From positions 62,001 through 126,000 of the forward strand of contig CALIEB010000007.1 of the NCBI GenBank assembly GCA_938022205.1: a stretch of DNA of 64,000 bases. The letters are read 5' to 3'. The notes under the pieces were generated by a model, which did no database searches, had not been told where the DNA came from, and worked only from the letters and a program-made list of their open reading frames with translations. Below, piece after piece: positions 48,488-57,420 of this stretch (the stretch's first letter is position 1; every line of letters begins with the position of its first letter). A program made the translations under genes and the position numbers. The stretch is from an uncultured Anaerolineae bacterium. Lineage in GTDB: Bacteria; Chloroflexota; Anaerolineae; Aggregatilineales; Phototrophicaceae.

Positions 48488-49237
48488 TTACATGGATATT
48501 TCTAGCAAGCCCTCCGCCACTTTGCGCAACTGGTCGGCGGGCATGTGACCGAACATCATGGCAATCTTGATAAAACCTAAGTTAAGCGGATTGGCGGCGA
48601 ACGCGCGAATGTCGTCGTCAAGCTCGGTGAAGTGCTTGAATTGTTCGCGCAGCTTGAGCAGCTCGCCCACGTAGCCGCTGGTTTCGACAAAGTAGCTCAT
48701 GTTGCGCTTGACGATGCTAGACAGCACGACCAGCTCGTGCATGGGGATGGGCTGCTCACCTAGCTCATACTGGGCGAGCAGGGCTTCGTCAAGGTTGGCT
48801 TGCTGTGCCACGTCGGCGCGGCTCAAGCCCAGCGTCTCGCGGGCGTTTTGCAGCAGCGCGCCGATCATGCGGTGGCGCAGTGCCATGTATTCGCCCTGCG
48901 TGTGCAGCCTTTTTGTCGGGTCGTGATTAAGCGTGTCCATGCCCCAAAAGTGGCTGATGGGCACGTCGAGATAGAACGCCAACAGCTCGAGCTGGGCGAG
49001 GTCGGGCGTGCTGTCGCCCACTTCCCACGCTTCGATTTGTTCGGGCGTGGTGTTGAGCAAGCGTGCGCAGTCCTCTTGGGTGCGGGCGGCACTGATGCGC
49101 GCGTCACGTATCAACAGCCCCAAGATGCGCGCGCGCAGGCGGTAGGATTCGGCGTAATCATAAGGCTTGTCCTCTTGTGCGGGAGTTGCCGCCTGTCGTG
49201 CCTGCTTCAAGCGTGCGGCAATGTCGCCAAAACTCAT
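48488..49237 (-). CDS. Double XRE-type HTH protein
   Basis: Two HTH modules: IRDARISAARTQEDCARLLNTTPEQIEAWEVGDSTP and LQNARETLGLSRADVAQQANLDEALLAQYELGEQPIP. Confidence 0.8.
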   Translation of the reverse strand: MSFGDIAARLKQARQAATPAQEDKPYDYAESYRLRARILGLLIRDARISAARTQEDCARLLNTTPEQIEAWEVGDSTPDLAQLELLAFYLDVPISHFWGMDTLNHDPTKRLHTQGEYMALRHRMIGALLQNARETLGLSRADVAQQANLDEALLAQYELGEQPIPMHELVVLSSIVKRNMSYFVETSGYVGELLKLREQFKHFTELDDDIRAFAANPLNLGFIKIAMMFGHMPADQLRKVAEGLLEISM

Positions 49238-49424
49238 GGCTGTTTGTCCTTTCGTCCTTGCTCTTTTGGTCATTATAGACTTAGGTGTGGCTTGTGGCAA
49301 CTGAAAAGAACGGGGTTTTGCTGAGGGCGATGGTCTTCTGAGCGCGAGTGCCTTGCTCTTGTCCTAGTGTTGTCCAACAGCACTCTGTACTTTTGCGCGG
49401 TTTCGTGCTAGGATAGCTGTGTCG

Positions 49425-49497
49425 CGGGGTGTAGCACAGCTGGCAGCGCGCCAAGTTTGGGACTTGGAGGTCATCGGTTCAAATCCGGTCACCCCGA
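49425..49497 (+). tRNA. tRNA-Pro (TGG)
   Basis: Acceptor cggggtg/caccccg, anticodon arm ccaag-tttggga-cttgg, T arm ccggttcaaatccgg-like. Confidence 0.9.
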
Positions 49498-49502
49498 CTG
49501 AC

Positions 49503-49573
49503 GCGGGTATGGTGTAGTGGTAGCACACGACCCTTCCAAGGTCTTAGGGCGAGTTCGAGTCTCGCTACCCGCT
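49503..49573 (+). tRNA. tRNA-Gly (TCC)
   Basis: Acceptor gcgggta/tacccgc, anticodon loop cttccaa, T arm gcgag-ttcgagt-ctcgc. Confidence 0.9.
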
Positions 49574-49592
49574 TTGCGCACGCTTTTTGTGC

Positions 49593-49664
49593 GGGTCTGT
49601 AGCTCAACGGCAGAGCAGGCGGCTCATAACCGCTAGGTTCTAGGTTCGAATCCTAGCTGACCCA
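49593..49664 (+). tRNA. tRNA with CAT anticodon (Met or Ile2)
   Basis: Acceptor gggtctg/ctgaccc (one T-T mismatch), anticodon loop ctcataa, T arm ctagg-ttcgaat-cctag. Confidence 0.88.
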
Positions 49665-49675
49665 TGCCTCACCTT

Positions 49676-49708
49676 AGCCCTCTCCATAGCCAACGGAGAG
49701 GGCTTTTT
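49676..49708 (+). terminator. Rho-independent terminator after tRNA cluster
   Basis: agccctctcc...ggagagggct followed by ttttt. Confidence 0.8.
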
Positions 49709-49753
49709 GTGCTTGTCTTAGCGGAAGCAGTGTGGGCGTAGGGAGGATAAAGC

Positions 49754-52537
49754 TCACCCGCCCAGCAGCTCGTCGGGGGTAGGGGTGGGGCGGTCGCCCA
49801 GCAGGTAGGCTAGGGCACGCCGCGCGTCATCCAGCACGCCCGCCGCGTCGCAAATCTCTCGCCCGCGCTGATAGTCCTGCTGTGCCAGCGGCAGCGCGTC
49901 CGCATCGCCTAGCAAGGACAAGCCCGCCCGCGCCAGCCCGCGCACGTAGTACGCCTCATAATTCTGCTCGGTTTGCTCGAGCAAGGTATCGGCATGGGCA
50001 ATGGCGGCTTGGAAGGCTTGGCGCGCTTCGTCGGGCGCGGCGTGGCGCAGTGCTAGCACGCCGTGCCAGCAGCAGGCTGCGTGGCGGTTTTCCGCCACGT
50101 CGTGCGCTTGCGCCGCGCGGATGACGACGAGGGCTTCTTCCCCCTTGCCTGCATACGCCAACGCCTGTGCCAAATACGTTCCGCTGTAGCTCATCCCGCG
50201 CGGTGATTGCACCTCTTCGGCGATGTGCAGCGCGTCGCGCAGGTGCTGTAGTGCCTCTTCGTGGCGACCCAAGCGCGACAACGCAACCCCCAGATTGCCG
50301 AGATTGATGCCCTCGTTGCTGCGGTTTTTGGTCTCGCGGCTGATGGCAAGAGCCTGCTCGCAGTACGCGATGGCCCGCGCCACTTGCCCTAAGTCTTTGT
50401 ACGCAACCCCCAGATTGCCGAGATTGATGCCCTCGCTGCGGCGGTTTTTGGTCTCGCGGATGATGGCAAGAGCCTGCTCGTAGTACTCGATGGCCCGCGC
50501 CACTTGCCCTAAGCGGCGGTACGCAATGCCCAGATTGCCCGCGCTGATGCTCGCCAGCTGGTTGTCGCGCAGCTTGCCCTGCAGCCGCTCGTGCAGGGCG
50601 CGCACGCGGTCGGCGTAGCCCCACAGCAGCAGGTAATCGAAATCAATGTCTCTCAAGATGTCGGCGGCGGTGTCGTAGTCGCCCAGCGCGCAGCGATGCT
50701 CGAACTCCTCCAGCTGCGGCTGCAGGTCGTCCAGCGTCTTCCACGCCGCCTTTGGCTTGCGCTGTTCCCGATGATAGCGCGCCATGCGCGCGTGCAACAC
50801 ATAGCGCGTGAACGGTGGTGTGTCTGCATCTGCATCGCCAGAGCGGTCAGGCAAGTCTGCAGAACTGCCCGCAGGCAGGCGCGACAGGAGGTCGTCGCGG
50901 TCGTAGGGGTGAAGGCTGTAGGTGCGCGCCGCGCGGTTGAAGGACAGGAAGCAGCTCGACACCAGCCGCTCGAGCAGCTTGGGCAGCAGCGTCACGTCGA
51001 GGTAGGGCGCGAGCAGGTATTCGAGCATGGGCTGGGTAGCCGCTTGTCCTGCCACGGCGGCCCCCTGCAGCACCATGACGAAGGCAGGCGGCAGGCTATC
51101 GATGACGCGGCGCACGATGTTGGCGACAACTTCCCCCTTGAACAGCTCAGGGTCGAGCAGGTCATCCAGCGTGCGCGTCGCGCCGCCCCGCAAGTAGCCG
51201 ACCAACGCCTCCAGCGCGCGCGGCACGTAATCCACGCGCTGCCCCCACGCCAGCAGCGGCGCGTCGTCGGGCGGCAGCGCGCCGTCTTGGTCTAGCTGGC
51301 GCATGAAGGCGACGGCTTCGGCGGGCGGCAGCCCTTGCTCCAGCCGAACGCGCGTCTCGTGAGCCTTGAGCAGGTTATCGTATGGCACGTCGTAGCGGCT
51401 GGTGACGACCAGCGTCACGTCGCTCCCTTGTCGCTCCAGCAGGGCTTCGATGAAGGCGCGCAGGCTCTCGTCTTTGAGCATGTGCGTGGTCTCGTCTTGC
51501 AGCGTCTCAAGGTTGTCGAGCAGCATGACGTAGTGGCGCGTCCCGACGGCTGCCAACAGCGCGTTGACCTTCTGTTTGACGGGCAGGGCGGGGTCTTTGA
51601 GGGCGGCACCCAGCCTCTCGTCGTCGGGCAAGAAGCGCAGGAAAGCCTCCAGCACAGTGTCTAGCCCGAAGCCTGCCGTTTCGTCGACTTTGAAGTAGGC
51701 GATGCCGCCGTAATCCCCGTCGCGGGCGAAGTCGCCCAGTGCCTTGCACGCCAGTGCCGTCTTGCCGACACCGCCGCGCCCGTAGATGCTGACCAGCGGC
51801 TTGCGCGCCTTGAGGGCGTTGGCGATGTGTGCTTGCTCTTGCGCGCGGTCGTGGAACGCCCCGTCGTCGAAGACTTTGGGCGGCTTGCCAAGCACGCGCG
51901 GAATCTCACGCAGCGACGGCGTAGGCGGCAGCGCGCCCGCCCGCAGCGCGCTCGTCTCGGCGGCACGCACCTGCGCCGGCGTGGGCTTAATCAACGCTTC
52001 GCGCGCCAGCTTAGCAACTTCTAAATCCCGTGCCGCCTTGCTCAGCTCTAGGGCGGCTTCTAAGGCGAACTGCTCAAGGTTGTCAAAGAATTTGACGACG
52101 TGCTTTTGGCAAAGCTCTTCCTTGAAGCGTTTAAGCCGTTCCGCGTTGTCGCCTGTCTCAACATCCATCATCTTCCACGCCGCGTTGTCTCCGACGACGA
52201 ACAGCAGCAGCGGCAGCCCGCGCTCCACCGCCCAGCGATATTCCCACTCGGTGATGCTCGTCACGCCGTCGCCCGCGTGGCGGCTGCCATCCTGCTTGGT
52301 GTAAACCACGCTGGCGGGCGGCGCGTAGCCGTAGCGGTAGGCGTACACGCCGACGAACAGGTTAGCCCCACACAGCGCGTCGTAGCAAACTTGCAGGGCG
52401 TTATTGGCACTGGCGTTGAAGTGTTCCATCGCCAAAGGGTGCATGCCAGCTTTCATGATGAGTTTAATAAGCTGCTCGCGGTATGGTTCAAGGTCGCGCG
52501 AGGTGGAGCTTGTGAACACGTTGAAGTAATCTGCCAT
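49754..52537 (-). CDS. DUF4062 - STAND (NB-ARC-like) NTPase - TPR protein
   Basis: N-terminal FNVFTSSTSRDLEPYREQLIKLIMKAGMHPLAMEHF...VGVYAYRYGY (DUF4062); VSIYGRGGVGKTALACKAL (Walker A), YVMLLDNLE (Walker B), C-terminal TPRs. Confidence 0.88.
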   Translation of the reverse strand: MADYFNVFTSSTSRDLEPYREQLIKLIMKAGMHPLAMEHFNASANNALQVCYDALCGANLFVGVYAYRYGYAPPASVVYTKQDGSRHAGDGVTSITEWEYRWAVERGLPLLLFVVGDNAAWKMMDVETGDNAERLKRFKEELCQKHVVKFFDNLEQFALEAALELSKAARDLEVAKLAREALIKPTPAQVRAAETSALRAGALPPTPSLREIPRVLGKPPKVFDDGAFHDRAQEQAHIANALKARKPLVSIYGRGGVGKTALACKALGDFARDGDYGGIAYFKVDETAGFGLDTVLEAFLRFLPDDERLGAALKDPALPVKQKVNALLAAVGTRHYVMLLDNLETLQDETTHMLKDESLRAFIEALLERQGSDVTLVVTSRYDVPYDNLLKAHETRVRLEQGLPPAEAVAFMRQLDQDGALPPDDAPLLAWGQRVDYVPRALEALVGYLRGGATRTLDDLLDPELFKGEVVANIVRRVIDSLPPAFVMVLQGAAVAGQAATQPMLEYLLAPYLDVTLLPKLLERLVSSCFLSFNRAARTYSLHPYDRDDLLSRLPAGSSADLPDRSGDADADTPPFTRYVLHARMARYHREQRKPKAAWKTLDDLQPQLEEFEHRCALGDYDTAADILRDIDFDYLLLWGYADRVRALHERLQGKLRDNQLASISAGNLGIAYRRLGQVARAIEYYEQALAIIRETKNRRSEGINLGNLGVAYKDLGQVARAIAYCEQALAISRETKNRSNEGINLGNLGVALSRLGRHEEALQHLRDALHIAEEVQSPRGMSYSGTYLAQALAYAGKGEEALVVIRAAQAHDVAENRHAACCWHGVLALRHAAPDEARQAFQAAIAHADTLLEQTEQNYEAYYVRGLARAGLSLLGDADALPLAQQDYQRGREICDAAGVLDDARRALAYLLGDRPTPTPDELLGG
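50281..50520 (-). repeat. Two tandem 120-bp repeats inside the STAND gene (TPR units)
   Basis: 50281-50400 and 50401-50520 align without gaps with about 10 mismatches by eye. Confidence 0.93.
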
Positions 52538-52757
52538 CTTATCCTCTTTCGCTGTCGCCACATCTCACGCTATTATAGCAACTTTCCAAGCCGTTTGGCA
52601 AAATGCGCTGCGCGCTCAATCAAGTTTGGACACAGCAGGCGCGTGGTCATCAGCGCGCGGTGTCGGCAGGCACTGGCACGAGAAATCACGACAGGGGACT
52701 ACAATAAACGCAGCATTTGCCGTAAAATGTCACATATAACCAACAAGGACGTGCGGC

Positions 52758-53258
52758 TTGCCGATTTTACGCGAGAGTGAACTAGACATCATGAGCCATA
52801 GCCCCGAGCAAACGCAGCGGCTGGGCGCGCGGCTGGGCGCGCTCTTGCAAGCGGGCGACGTGATTTGCTTGACCGGCGACATGGGCGCGGGCAAAACGGT
52901 CTTCTCTAGCGGCATTGGCAAGGGCTGGCAAGCGCAAACGCCCCTCACCAGCCCAACCTTCAACCTTGTGCATCAGCACCGCCGCGCCCAAGACAACGTC
53001 ATCCTCTATCACCTCGATTGCTATCGCCTTGAGAGCGCGCAAGATGCCTACAGCATCGGGCTTGACGACATCCTCGACGGGCGGGGCGTGGTCATCTTAG
53101 AGTGGGCAGAGCGCATCCTCGACCTTTTGCCCAAAGAACACCTGTGGATTGAGCTAAAAGTGCGCGACGAAACGCGCCGTAACCTCGTGCTGGAAGCGTT
53201 CGGCAAACGCTACGAAACGCTGCTGGAGAATTTCCGCACGCAAGCCTTTGGAGTGTGA
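52758..53258 (+). CDS. tsaE: tRNA threonylcarbamoyladenosine biosynthesis ATPase
   Basis: DVICLTGDMGAGKTVFSSGIGKGW...TSPTFNLVHQHR...YHLDCYRLES; exact start (TTG 52758 or ATG 52791) uncertain. Confidence 0.92.
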   Translation: MPILRESELDIMSHSPEQTQRLGARLGALLQAGDVICLTGDMGAGKTVFSSGIGKGWQAQTPLTSPTFNLVHQHRRAQDNVILYHLDCYRLESAQDAYSIGLDDILDGRGVVILEWAERILDLLPKEHLWIELKVRDETRRNLVLEAFGKRYETLLENFRTQAFGV

Positions 53259-53261
53259 ACG

Positions 53262-53939
53262 ATGCTGCTGGCTATCGACACGGCGACACGCTTGATGAGC
53301 GTGGCGATTTACGACGGCGCAGGCGACACGCTGCTCGCCGAACAACTGGTGCAAGCAGGCAACCAGCACAACACGCTGCTCGCGCCCACCGTGCAGCACT
53401 TGCTCGACGTGTGCGGCGTGACCACAACCCAGCTGAGCGCGGTGGCGGTGGCGATGGGACCCGGCTCCTACACCGGCTTGCGCATCGGCGTGGCGTTCGC
53501 CAAAGGCGTTGCCAGCGCAAGGCGCGCGCCGCTGATTGGCGTGAACACGTTGGACATTCTGGCGGTCGGGCAGCCGGTCTATCCACGCAGCAACCTGCTG
53601 GCGGTCATTCACGCCGGGCGCGGGCGCGTCATTGCCGCCACCTATCAACCGAAAAAAGGCAGCTGGGTGGCGCAAGGCGACGCGACCATCAGCGATTGGC
53701 AAACGCTGCTGGCTGGCATCAGCGCGCCAACGGTCATCACCGGCGACATTGACGCGGAAGGGCGCGCCGCTGTCGCCGCCGCCGCGAACGCGCATGTCAC
53801 GCTGGCGAACGCTTCGGTGCGCGCGCGCCGCGCCGGCATCTTGGCGGAAGAAGCGTGGCGCAGGCTGCAAGCCGGTAGCCCCGCCGACTTTGACCCCACT
53901 AAGCTGCTGCCCATTTACGTGCAGTCAACCGCCCTATGA
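53262..53939 (+). CDS. tsaB: tRNA threonylcarbamoyladenosine biosynthesis protein TsaB
   Basis: MLLAIDTATRLMSVAIYD...VAVAMGPGSYTGLRIGVAFAKG. Confidence 0.93.
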   Translation: MLLAIDTATRLMSVAIYDGAGDTLLAEQLVQAGNQHNTLLAPTVQHLLDVCGVTTTQLSAVAVAMGPGSYTGLRIGVAFAKGVASARRAPLIGVNTLDILAVGQPVYPRSNLLAVIHAGRGRVIAATYQPKKGSWVAQGDATISDWQTLLAGISAPTVITGDIDAEGRAAVAAAANAHVTLANASVRARRAGILAEEAWRRLQAGSPADFDPTKLLPIYVQSTAL

Positions 53940-54541
53940 TACAGCTACGTTACATGACCGCCGCCGACGTGCCGCAGGTCGTGGCGATTGACCGCGCTTC
54001 CTTCAGCGATGCCTGGTCGGCACACGCTTACTTGTACGAGGTCAACGAGTCGCGCGTGAGCTACATGCTGGTGGTGACGATGCCCGTTGAACCTGACGTG
54101 CCGCCGACACTGCTCGACCGCTTGCTGGGGCGCGCGCCTGCCGCTGCGCCGCCGCAAGTGGTGGCCTACGGCGGGCTATGGCACATCGCCGAAGAGGCAC
54201 ACATCAGCACCATCGCCACCCATCCGCAGTGGCGCGGGCGCAAGCTGGGCGAGCTGGCGTTGGTGGCGATGCTGCAAAAGTCGTGGCTGCGCGGCGCGGA
54301 TTACGTCGTGCTAGAAGTGCGCGTGTCCAATCACGTGGCGCAAGCTCTCTACACCAAGCACGGCTTTGAGGTTTTTGACCGCCGCAAGGGCTATTACCGC
54401 GACGGCGAAGACGCTTTTGACATGCGTTTGCTGCGCACTGAGGACAGCCTGCGCGCCACTCAAGCCGCCTACGATGCCCTGTGCGCCCAGCTTGTCTTTG
54501 AGGACGCTTACACGCTCGCGCCGCACCCACGTTTAGGCTAG
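53936..54541 (+). CDS. rimI: Ribosomal-protein-alanine N-acetyltransferase
   Basis: Directly follows tsaB; AHISTIATHPQWRGRKLGELAL, VLEVRVSNHVAQALYTKHGFE. Confidence 0.88.
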   Translation: MIQLRYMTAADVPQVVAIDRASFSDAWSAHAYLYEVNESRVSYMLVVTMPVEPDVPPTLLDRLLGRAPAAAPPQVVAYGGLWHIAEEAHISTIATHPQWRGRKLGELALVAMLQKSWLRGADYVVLEVRVSNHVAQALYTKHGFEVFDRRKGYYRDGEDAFDMRLLRTEDSLRATQAAYDALCAQLVFEDAYTLAPHPRLG

Positions 54542-54606
54542 CGCATTGCGCCGTTTGTCGCTACACTGATAGGCGGTTTAACCCACGTATCAAGCGAGAG
54601 AGACGC

Positions 54607-55020
54607 ATGAGTACCAGTTCACGCACTTGGTTTTACTCGAAACCCGAGCCCCGCCCGTATTACATCGAAGAGCGCGTCAATCACACGCTCTGGAAACATC
54701 GCGTGCAAGGCTTGTTCATGAGCTGCACCCAAGCAGAGAACCCCATCCGCATGGAAGGCACGTGGAAAGGCATGCCGGTGCTGTTTGAGTGGGAGCCGGG
54801 CAGCTACTTCATTTTGCGCATGGGCGAAGAGAACAAGCAGTTCATCGGGGTCATTCGCCAGATATTGTTAGGCTTAAAGCCCGCCTTCGCCTATCAGGAC
54901 GTGGATGGGCTGTACGTGGTGGAATGGCACACCGACCAAAGCGAAAAGCGTTGGAAGGACATTCAAGGCAACCCGCAGTATCAAGGACTGCGCCGCCTGA
55001 GCAAGCCGCAAACCGCCTAA
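54607..55020 (+). CDS. Conserved hypothetical protein
   Basis: 137 aa ORF with ATG and upstream gagagag. Confidence 0.6.
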   Translation: MSTSSRTWFYSKPEPRPYYIEERVNHTLWKHRVQGLFMSCTQAENPIRMEGTWKGMPVLFEWEPGSYFILRMGEENKQFIGVIRQILLGLKPAFAYQDVDGLYVVEWHTDQSEKRWKDIQGNPQYQGLRRLSKPQTA

Positions 55021-55082
55021 GCCTTGCCGCCATGCGACAGGCAAACAGCGCGAGCCGCCGCGTGCGTTCGCGCCGTTGCCCC

Positions 55083-55505
55083 TTAGTGCGACGGCGCGGG
55101 CAGCTCCCGCGAGCGAATAAACGCCTCGATAACGACAAACAGCAGCAGCAAAAAGCCCGCCAGCGGCGCGCTGAGCAGGCGCGGAATTTGCAACCACGCT
55201 AGCAGCACGACGTACAGCCCCACCCATACGCTTTGCCGCACAATCACGCCCACCGGCGGCACCTCGCGCTCAAGCGGCGTAAAGCGCACGTTGATAAAGC
55301 GCACAATCGGCAGGGCGGTGCCGCTGACCGCCACCTGCAGCAGCAAGAAAAACAGCCACAGCTCACCGCCGATGCGCGGCAAGCTCGTCGTCACCAGTGC
55401 GTATAAGCCGCCCCAGCCTAACGCCATCAAGAGCAAGCTGCCAACCAACAGCCCCGCGTGGTCGGGCGGCGTGTCGGAAGTGGCATGCGAGGGCGGCGGG
55501 GTCAT
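55083..55505 (-). CDS. Hypothetical membrane protein
   Basis: 140 aa with four hydrophobic stretches. Confidence 0.6.
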   Translation of the reverse strand: MTPPPSHATSDTPPDHAGLLVGSLLLMALGWGGLYALVTTSLPRIGGELWLFFLLLQVAVSGTALPIVRFINVRFTPLEREVPPVGVIVRQSVWVGLYVVLLAWLQIPRLLSAPLAGFLLLLFVVIEAFIRSRELPAPSH

Positions 55506-55624
55506 GGCTTACCGCTCACGAGGGACCGCCGCTGGCAAGCATGCGGTGGTTGACGCTGCGCATGACTAAGAAGGACTAGAAGGAGACTTCTCATCAAGTT
55601 AGCCTTTCACGTCGTTGCCATGCC

Positions 55625-56734
55625 TTACTTTGACGAGGCCGGCTTGTGTTGCATCTCGGCGTTGCGATAGGGCAAAAAGGCTTGCACCCAGTCCTTATCG
55701 TACTCGCGGATGTATTTTTCCGCGCGCTCGACAAGGTCGCGGTTGCCGACAAAGATGGGCGTGCGCTGGTGCAGGCTGTGCGGGCGCACGTTGAGAATGT
55801 CGCCGATGCCGTCACTGGCATAGCCGCCGGCTTGCTCGGCAATGAACGCCAACGCTTGCGCTTCATAGAGCAGACGAATCTTGCCGTAGGGCTTTTTGGG
55901 GTCTTGCATCGTGCCGGGGTAAAGGAACACGCCGCCCTTGAGCAAGTTGCGGTGGAAGTCACTCACCATCGAGCCGATGTAACGATGCCCCAGCGGCTCA
56001 TGCCCTTCGCCCTCAATGCCTTGCAGCCACTTCACGTAGCGGCGCACGCCTGCCGTCCAAAACTTCTCGTTGCCCTGATTGACGCTGTAGTATTTGGGTG
56101 TGTCGGGAATGCGAATGTTGGGGTGGCTGAGGATGAACTCACCGATGGCGGGGTCTAACGTAAAGCCAAACACGCCGCGCCCGGTGGTGTAGACCATCAT
56201 CGTGCTGCTGCCGTAAATGACGTAGCCTGCCGCCAGCAGCCGCCGCCCCTCTTGCAGCACGTCCTCAAGCGTGCCGCGTTCGCCGCGCGTGAACTTGCGG
56301 TGAATCGAGAAAATCGTGCCAATCGAGACGTTGACATCGATGTTCGATGAACCGTCAAGCGGGTCGTAAATCAGCACGTAGTTGCCGGTGTCGTAGTGCG
56401 GCGGAATGTCGATAAGCTCTTCGTGTTCCTCGCTGACCATCGCACAAACCCGCCCGGTGTGGTCGTTCATGCGGAAGATAACTTCGTCTGCGAACACGTC
56501 GAGCTTTTGCTGGCGGTCACCTGTAGGGTTGCTTGCGTCGACCGCGCCTAAGATGTTCGCCAGCCCAGCACGGGTGGTCTCGCGGGCAATCAGCTTGGCG
56601 GATAGTGCCATATCCTGCAGCATTTCAGTAAATTTGCCGGTGGCACTTGGGTATAATTTTTGCTGTTCTTGAATATGACGTTCTATTGTGATGAGTTTTT
56701 TATCAAATTTTTTTTCGGTTAGTGGGTCAGTCAT
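55625..56734 (-). CDS. fbp: Fructose-1,6-bisphosphatase class I
   Basis: [51 protein letters not shown]. Confidence 0.95.
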   Translation of the reverse strand: MTDPLTEKKFDKKLITIERHIQEQQKLYPSATGKFTEMLQDMALSAKLIARETTRAGLANILGAVDASNPTGDRQQKLDVFADEVIFRMNDHTGRVCAMVSEEHEELIDIPPHYDTGNYVLIYDPLDGSSNIDVNVSIGTIFSIHRKFTRGERGTLEDVLQEGRRLLAAGYVIYGSSTMMVYTTGRGVFGFTLDPAIGEFILSHPNIRIPDTPKYYSVNQGNEKFWTAGVRRYVKWLQGIEGEGHEPLGHRYIGSMVSDFHRNLLKGGVFLYPGTMQDPKKPYGKIRLLYEAQALAFIAEQAGGYASDGIGDILNVRPHSLHQRTPIFVGNRDLVERAEKYIREYDKDWVQAFLPYRNAEMQHKPASSK

Positions 56735-56765
56735 AGCAGTTTACCTTGTGTGTGATTGGTTGTGT

Positions 56766-57326
56766 TCATGCCTGTGCGAAGAGGGTACGGACAGCCAGCT
56801 CAAAGTTGGGCAGCAGGTCACCGCCACGCAAGATGCCCGTTTCGTCGAGTTCAGTCACGTCGCTATGAGGCGTGTAGACCTCGACTTGGCGGGTTTGCGG
56901 GAAGACAAGCCAGACAAGTGCCACGCCGGCGGCAAGGTAGCGTTCTGCCTTTTGGCGCAAGGCGCGCTTGCTGTCGCTAGGAGAGAGGATTTCGACTGCC
57001 AAGTCGGGCGGGACGGGGGCTTCGCGCTCGGGCGGGGTGGGCAGGCGTTCCTTGCAGATGTAGGCGACATCGGGAATGAGAACGGTGTGGTCATCAAGCC
57101 GATAGCCACCTTGCTCACCCGTAACATAGCCCAGCGGATGCTGCATCAAATAGGTGTTCAGGTAGGTGATGAGCCATGAAGCAATCAGCGAAGGGACAAA
57201 GCTGGGCATGCGTTTCTCCACAAGCTCCCCGTCGACTAGCTCAAGGCGGCGGTCGGCGTTTTCGGGCAGCGCGCAAAGAGCGGCATAGTCGGCGAGGCTG
57301 AGGCGGGTCTGGTCGGGGCTGGACAT
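56766..57326 (-). CDS. Uma2-family (PD-(D/E)XK-like) endonuclease domain protein
   Basis: RLELVDGELVEK...LDDHTVLIPDVAYICKER...PPDLAVEILSPSD; start at ATG 57326. Confidence 0.85.
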   Translation of the reverse strand: MSSPDQTRLSLADYAALCALPENADRRLELVDGELVEKRMPSFVPSLIASWLITYLNTYLMQHPLGYVTGEQGGYRLDDHTVLIPDVAYICKERLPTPPEREAPVPPDLAVEILSPSDSKRALRQKAERYLAAGVALVWLVFPQTRQVEVYTPHSDVTELDETGILRGGDLLPNFELAVRTLFAQA

Positions 57327-57420
57327 GGCGGCTTGCTCCTCACAACGTGCTTGCCCTAAGTATACCGTAACTTCAAGCAAAACGAGCGAAAACTTTGCGC
57401 GTGCCCGTTGCGCGTCGTGA

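Noticed and set aside
49425-49664. tRNA-integrated prophage or genomic island
   Set aside because: No integrase, no att-like repeat of a tRNA 3' end found, and housekeeping genes resume at 52758.
50281-50520. Possible CRISPR or mobile repeat
   Set aside because: Gapless 120-bp tandem repeat in a TPR-coding frame with no spacers.
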